From the NCBI GenBank assembly GCA_900553705.1, contig USEK01000016.1, forward strand, positions 1 to 16,276: 16,276 bases of DNA, given 5' to 3'. The notes under the pieces were generated by a model that did not search any database, was not told where the DNA came from, and saw only the letters and a program-made list of their open reading frames with translations. The position numbers and the translations under genes are program-made. The stretch's first letter is position 1; each line of letters opens with the position of its first letter. Shown piece by piece: positions 13,403-16,276 of the stretch. Source of the stretch: an uncultured Collinsella sp. Lineage in GTDB: Bacteria; Actinomycetota; Coriobacteriia; Coriobacteriales; Coriobacteriaceae.

Positions 13403-13415
13403 AAAGGATATTGCA

Positions 13416-13781
13416 ATGAGCATCCGCGTTGATGAAACGAAACCCGACACCGAGGCCACCGAGCCAGTGATCCCCACCACCTGCTCGCCCGAGGACCTTC
13501 CCGACGAGGAGCTTCTCTACGACCTCGCCGACCTGTTCAAGGTCTTCAGCGACACCACGCGCATCAAGATCCTTTACGCCCTCATGGGCCGCGAGCTCTG
13601 CGTGGCAGACATCGCCGAAGCGACCGAAACCTCGCAGTCCGCGGTGTCGCACCAGCTGCGCACACTCAAGCAGTCGCACCTGGTTAAATTCCGGCGCGAC
13701 GGGCGCAATATCCTATACTCGCTCGCCGACGACCACGTCTACACCATGCTCAACCAGGGCATGAGCCACATCTGCGAATAG
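13416..13781 (+). CDS. ArsR/SmtB-family metal-sensing repressor
   Basis: A 121-residue winged-helix repressor that should release DNA when Zn, Cd or Pb binds. The DNA-binding core VFSDTTRIKILYAL...ADIAEATETSQSAVSHQLRTLK spans about residues 44-86. The alpha-5 metal site D105, H107, H118, E121 (SLADDHVYT and SHICE) has exactly the spacing of SmtB D104/H106/H117/E120, indicating a zinc-type sensor. C62 in ELCVAD marks an alpha-3-like site that lacks the second Cys of CadC (ELCVCD), and C23 near the N-terminus could be its partner. The ATG has AAAGGA at 13403-13408. The flanking operators indicate autoregulation, and the downstream HMA protein and P1B ATPase are the expected targets. Confidence 0.93.
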   Translation: MSIRVDETKPDTEATEPVIPTTCSPEDLPDEELLYDLADLFKVFSDTTRIKILYALMGRELCVADIAEATETSQSAVSHQLRTLKQSHLVKFRRDGRNILYSLADDHVYTMLNQGMSHICE

Positions 13782-13843
13782 CAGCCAACCACGGTACCAG
13801 CGCGGCCTGCACCCAAGCCGCAAAAACGGGAAAGGAACCCACC

Positions 13844-14062
13844 ATGAAAAAGCAGTACAAGCTCGATGAGATCGATTGCGCCAACTGTGCGCGCGAGCTT
13901 CAGGACGAGCTGGCCAAGCTCGAGGGCGTCAAATCCGTGTCCGTCAACTTTATGACCCAGAAGCTGACGCTCGAGGCCGATGATGCTGAGTTCGACGAGG
14001 TGCTCAACCGCGTTGTTGAGTTTACGGCCGACGCCGAGCCGGACTGCGAGATCATTCTCTAG
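13844..14062 (+). CDS. Free-standing HMA-domain metal-binding protein
   Basis: 72 residues covering one heavy-metal-associated (HMA) domain of ferredoxin-like fold. The metal-binding loop DCANCA gives C12 and C15, preceded by a beta strand (KQYKLDEI) and followed by the helix ARELQDELAKLEGV, strand SVSVNFMTQKLTLEA and the final strand near PDCEIIL. Such domains bind Cu(I) or Zn/Cd/Pb and pass it to a P-type ATPase; they are usually the N-terminus of the ATPase itself. Here the downstream ATPase has none, so this protein probably supplies the function in trans. The ATG follows GGAAAGGA. It lies between the repressor and the ATPase in one direction, with a hairpin (14084-14106) after it. Confidence 0.9.
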   Translation: MKKQYKLDEIDCANCARELQDELAKLEGVKSVSVNFMTQKLTLEADDAEFDEVLNRVVEFTADAEPDCEIIL

Positions 14063-14083
14063 CCCAGGTTTACGCCAACCTGC

Positions 14084-14106
14084 AAGGCCGCGCTTGCCGC
14101 GGCCTT
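14084..14106 (+). terminator. Hairpin between the HMA gene and the ATPase gene (partial terminator or processing site)
   Basis: AAGGCCGCG (14084-14092) pairs perfectly with CGCGGCCTT (14098-14106) around CTTGC, preceded by a smaller CAGGTT/AACCTG hairpin. Only TTT follows, so read-through is likely. The structure would lower ATPase expression relative to the HMA protein. Confidence 0.55.
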
Positions 14107-14122
14107 TGCTCGCGAAATTATA

Positions 14123-14140
14123 TGAGCGAGTGTTCATTCA
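14123..14140 (+). promoter_or_regulatory. ArsR/SmtB operator, copy 3 (before the ATPase gene)
   Basis: TGAGCGAGTGTTCATTCA matches operator copy 2 (13385-13402) at 13 of 18 positions, including TGAGCG and TGTTCAT at the same spacing. It lies 22 bases before the ATPase start, just upstream of the GGGAGGA ribosome site. A weak -35/-10 pair (TTGCCG 14095-14100, TTATAT 14118-14123) would make this a second regulated promoter. Confidence 0.65.
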
Positions 14141-14162
14141 TTCAAATGGGAGGATACGAGTC

Positions 14163-16115
14163 ATGGCCACCGCCGACCCCAAAAAGAAAAAGAAGAAGCG
14201 CAAGAAAAAAGAATCACTCGAGCATAAGCGCAGCCGCATCCTGGTAGCGCTGGGCATTTTTGCCGTGGTGTACGCCCTCGATGAGCTCGGCACCCTCACT
14301 GCCGCATTCGGCACCCCGGGCGACATCTACGCCAGCTTTGTGCTGTTCCTCGTGCCGTTTTTGATTGCCGGCTACGACGTGCTGCAAAAGGCATTCAATA
14401 ACATCCGCCGCGGCAAGGCCTTCGACGAGAGCTTCCTCATGGCCGTCGCGACCATCGGCGCGTTTGCCATGGTGCTCTTCCCCGACACCGACCCGCACAT
14501 GGCCGAAGGTGCCGCCGTCATGCTGTTCTACCAAGTCGGCGAGCTGTTCCAGGCATATGCCGTGGGCAAAAGCCGCAAGTCGATCAGCGCCATGATGGAC
14601 ATCGCGCCCGACTACGCTAACGTCGAGCAAGCCGACGGCACGCTCGAACAGGTCTTTCCCGATGACATCGCCGTCGGCACCGTGATTGCGGTCAAGCCCG
14701 GCGAGCGCGTGCCCATCGACGGCGTCATCGTCGAAGGCGAAACCCAGCTCGACACCGCCGCACTCACGGGCGAGTCAGTTCCCCGCCCCGCCAAGTCCGG
14801 CGACGACATCATCAGCGGCTGCATCAACATGACGGGGCTCATCCACGTGCGCACCACCAAGCCCTTTGGCGAGTCCACCGTCGCGCGCGTCCTGGAGCTC
14901 GTAGAAAACGCCAGCGAAAAGAAGGCGCGCACCGAGAACTTCATCACGCGCTTCGCCCGCGTCTACACGCCCGCCGTCACCGGCGCTGCCGCGGTGCTCG
15001 CGCTTGGCGGCGGCCTGGTGACTGGCGCTTGGTCCGATTGGATCCTGCGCGGCCTGACCTTCCTGGTCGTCAGCTGCCCGTGCGCGCTCGTGATCAGCGT
15101 GCCGCTCAGCTTCTTTGGCGGCATCGGCGGCGCATCCAAACTAGGCGTTCTCATCAAGGGTTCTAACTACCTCGAAACGCTCGCCGACGTGGACACCGTC
15201 GTCTTCGACAAGACCGGCACGCTCACCAACGGCACGTTTTCGGTCGTGGCGGTGCACCCCGAGTCTGGCTATACCGAGCAGTCGTTGCTCGAGGTCGCAG
15301 CCCTTGCGGAGTCGTTCTCCGATCACCCCATCGCGCAGTCCGTGCGCGCCGCCTACCATGGCGAGGTCGACCCCAAGCGCGTAAGCGACTCCACCAACGA
15401 CGCGGGCCATGGCGTGACGGCAACCATCGACGGCAAGCACGTCGTCGTTGGCAATGCCAAGATGCTTGCTGCGGCCGGTATCGACGCTCCCAATTGCGAG
15501 GTTGTCGGCACAATCCTCCACGTGCTCGTTGACGGCGTGTACGCCGGCCACATCGTGATTGCAGACACCGTTAAGGCCGATGCCGAGCAGACGATCCGCG
15601 ACCTGCACGCCGCCGGCGTCAAGCGCACCGTCATGCTCACGGGCGACCGCGAGGAAGTGGCTGCTGCGGTGGCCAAGCAGCTGGGGCTCGACGAGTTCCA
15701 CGCGCAGCTGCTGCCGGGCGACAAGGTCGAGCGCGTCGAGGCATTGCTGGCAGCCGAATCGGGCAAGGGCAAGCTCGCCTTTGTCGGCGACGGCATCAAC
15801 GATGCGCCCGTGCTCACCCGCGCGGACGCTGGCATTGCCATGGGCGCTATGGGTTCCGACGCCGCGATTGAGGCCGCCGACGTTGTGCTCATGGACGACA
15901 AGCCGTCCAACATTTCCCGCGCGATCCGCGTGGCACGAAAGACCATGGCGATTGTCTGGCAGAACATCATCTTTGCGCTGGGTATTAAGTTGCTGATTCT
16001 GGTGCTTGCGGCACTGGGCATCGCCAACATGTGGCTTGCCGTGTTCGGCGACGTAGGCGTGGCGATCATCGCCATCCTGAACGCCATGCGCGCGATGGGT
16101 GTCAAGAACCTGTAG
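14163..16115 (+). CDS. P1B-type heavy-metal ATPase, Zn/Cd/Pb class, without N-terminal HMA domain
   Basis: A 650-residue inner-membrane pump that exports divalent Zn, Cd or Pb using ATP. The CPC motif is at 305-307 (VVSCPCALV), the phosphorylated D349 in DKTGTLT, the HP locus SDHP at 386-389, TGES at 202-205, and GDGINDAP at 542-549. K609 in ALGIK and D630 in AVFGD are 21 residues apart, as with K693 and D714 of ZntA, supporting the P1B-2 (Zn/Cd/Pb) class. ATG 14163 has GGGAGGA at 14148-14154. The frame extends upstream to 13980, but that part overlaps the HMA gene and includes the hairpin. The N-terminus is a Lys/Arg-rich stretch (PKKKKKKRKKKE) instead of the usual CxxC domain, which is supplied by the upstream 72-residue protein. 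Regulation is by the SmtB-like repressor through three operators. Confidence 0.95.
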   Translation: MATADPKKKKKKRKKKESLEHKRSRILVALGIFAVVYALDELGTLTAAFGTPGDIYASFVLFLVPFLIAGYDVLQKAFNNIRRGKAFDESFLMAVATIGAFAMVLFPDTDPHMAEGAAVMLFYQVGELFQAYAVGKSRKSISAMMDIAPDYANVEQADGTLEQVFPDDIAVGTVIAVKPGERVPIDGVIVEGETQLDTAALTGESVPRPAKSGDDIISGCINMTGLIHVRTTKPFGESTVARVLELVENASEKKARTENFITRFARVYTPAVTGAAAVLALGGGLVTGAWSDWILRGLTFLVVSCPCALVISVPLSFFGGIGGASKLGVLIKGSNYLETLADVDTVVFDKTGTLTNGTFSVVAVHPESGYTEQSLLEVAALAESFSDHPIAQSVRAAYHGEVDPKRVSDSTNDAGHGVTATIDGKHVVVGNAKMLAAAGIDAPNCEVVGTILHVLVDGVYAGHIVIADTVKADAEQTIRDLHAAGVKRTVMLTGDREEVAAAVAKQLGLDEFHAQLLPGDKVERVEALLAAESGKGKLAFVGDGINDAPVLTRADAGIAMGAMGSDAAIEAADVVLMDDKPSNISRAIRVARKTMAIVWQNIIFALGIKLLILVLAALGIANMWLAVFGDVGVAIIAILNAMRAMGVKNL

Positions 16116-16171
16116 CGTTCGTGGGCTGTCCGGCCGGGACCGGGCTTGGTTTTGAAAACGTCCTCGCGCAT

Positions 16172-16218
16172 GAGGCCCGTCTTTCCTGCTCCTGCGGAGC
16201 AACGGAAAGACGGGTCTC
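16172..16218. terminator. Long hairpin between the ATPase gene and a convergent gene
   Basis: CCCGTCTTTCC (16176-16186) pairs with GGAAAGACGGG (16204-16214). An inner TGCTCC/GGAGCA stem (16187-16201) closes on TGC, with AC bulged, and GAG/CTC pairs outside. It lies between the ATPase stop and the stop of the reverse gene. A T-run (TTTTTT) occurs only further on, at 16246-16251 inside that gene. Confidence 0.65.
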
Positions 16219-16230
16219 GCGCTGACGCTC

Positions 16231-16276
16231 CTATTTGGCAAGGTGTTTTTTAGAATCCATTTTGCGCTCGGCCTCG
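16231..16276 (-). CDS. C-terminal tail of a reverse-strand gene leaving the window
   Basis: On the minus strand an open frame enters at the window edge and ends at TAG (16233-16231), reading EAERKMDSKKHLAK. The composition is codon-like and the position is right for a gene convergent with the ATPase. Fourteen residues are too few to name it. Confidence 0.5.
   Translation of the reverse strand, partial: EAERKMDSKKHLAK

Noticed and set aside
13980..14162. Upstream extension of the ATPase frame into the HMA gene
   Set aside because: It overlaps a certain gene in another frame and covers the hairpin and operator; ATG 14163 has GGGAGGA at good distance.
15141..16241. 366-codon reverse frame opposite the P1B ATPase
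   Set aside because: Antisense shadow with no motif; it covers the convergent hairpin and conflicts with a certain gene.
1..16276. CRISPR array, tRNA or rRNA genes, insertion-sequence transposase
   Set aside because: No regularly spaced direct repeats, cloverleaf-like segment, rRNA core sequence or transposase motif was found on reading both strands.

Overview
The window reads as chromosomal DNA of a high-GC Gram-positive gut bacterium, most likely a Collinsella-like member of the Coriobacteriia. The reasons are GC-rich codon use with many GCC/GGC/CGC codons, good Shine-Dalgarno sites, a clostridial-type short SerA, and a two-part endonuclease-like gene whose protein pattern I associate with Coriobacteriia. 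The genus call is inference from protein style, not a search. No rRNA, tRNA, CRISPR array, transposase or phage gene was seen.

Layout. (1) 1-950 is the 3' part of a NhaP2-like cation/proton antiporter with two C-terminal TrkA-C domains. (2) 1177-5652 is a forward serine-biosynthesis block: serC, serA (followed by a strong hairpin), an M20 metallopeptidase, and a shortened, degenerate DUF1015 protein. (3) 5686-5750 is a 27-bp perfect hairpin at a convergent junction. (4) 5785-7734 holds three reverse genes: two tandem paralogous histidine phosphatases and a nitroreductase, with a DtxR/IdeR-like box at the nitroreductase promoter. (5) 7970-9055 is a forward pair, an HdeD/DUF308 membrane protein and a YaiI/YqxD (UPF0178) protein, closed by a textbook intrinsic terminator. 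(6) 9225-10313 is a reverse, His-rich putative manganese/heavy-metal exporter with a repeat-laden promoter. (7) 10486-11454 is a DEDDh exonuclease-like protein. (8) About 11530-13340 is an AT-richer stretch with a large AbiEi/DUF559-style gene broken by one missing A in a poly-A run, then a gene-free segment with a diverged inverted repeat pair. (9) 13342-16115 is a zinc/cadmium-type resistance unit: an SmtB-like repressor, a free-standing HMA metal-binding protein and a P1B-type ATPase without its own HMA domain. Two 18-bp operator copies lie head to head around the repressor promoter and a third lies before the ATPase. (10) 16231-16276 is the C-terminal tail of a reverse gene leaving the window.

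Functionally, serC and serA supply two consecutive steps of serine synthesis, and the DUF1015 relative fits the neighbourhood this family often keeps. Metal homeostasis recurs: the Zn/Cd efflux unit, the His-rich exporter, and an iron-box-like site before the nitroreductase. All three convergent gene junctions carry unusually long hairpins. The most interesting items are the homopolymer-interrupted endonuclease-like gene, the SmtB-type operator architecture with a split HMA/ATPase, the degenerate DUF1015 protein, and the inverted repeat pair at 13007-13259.
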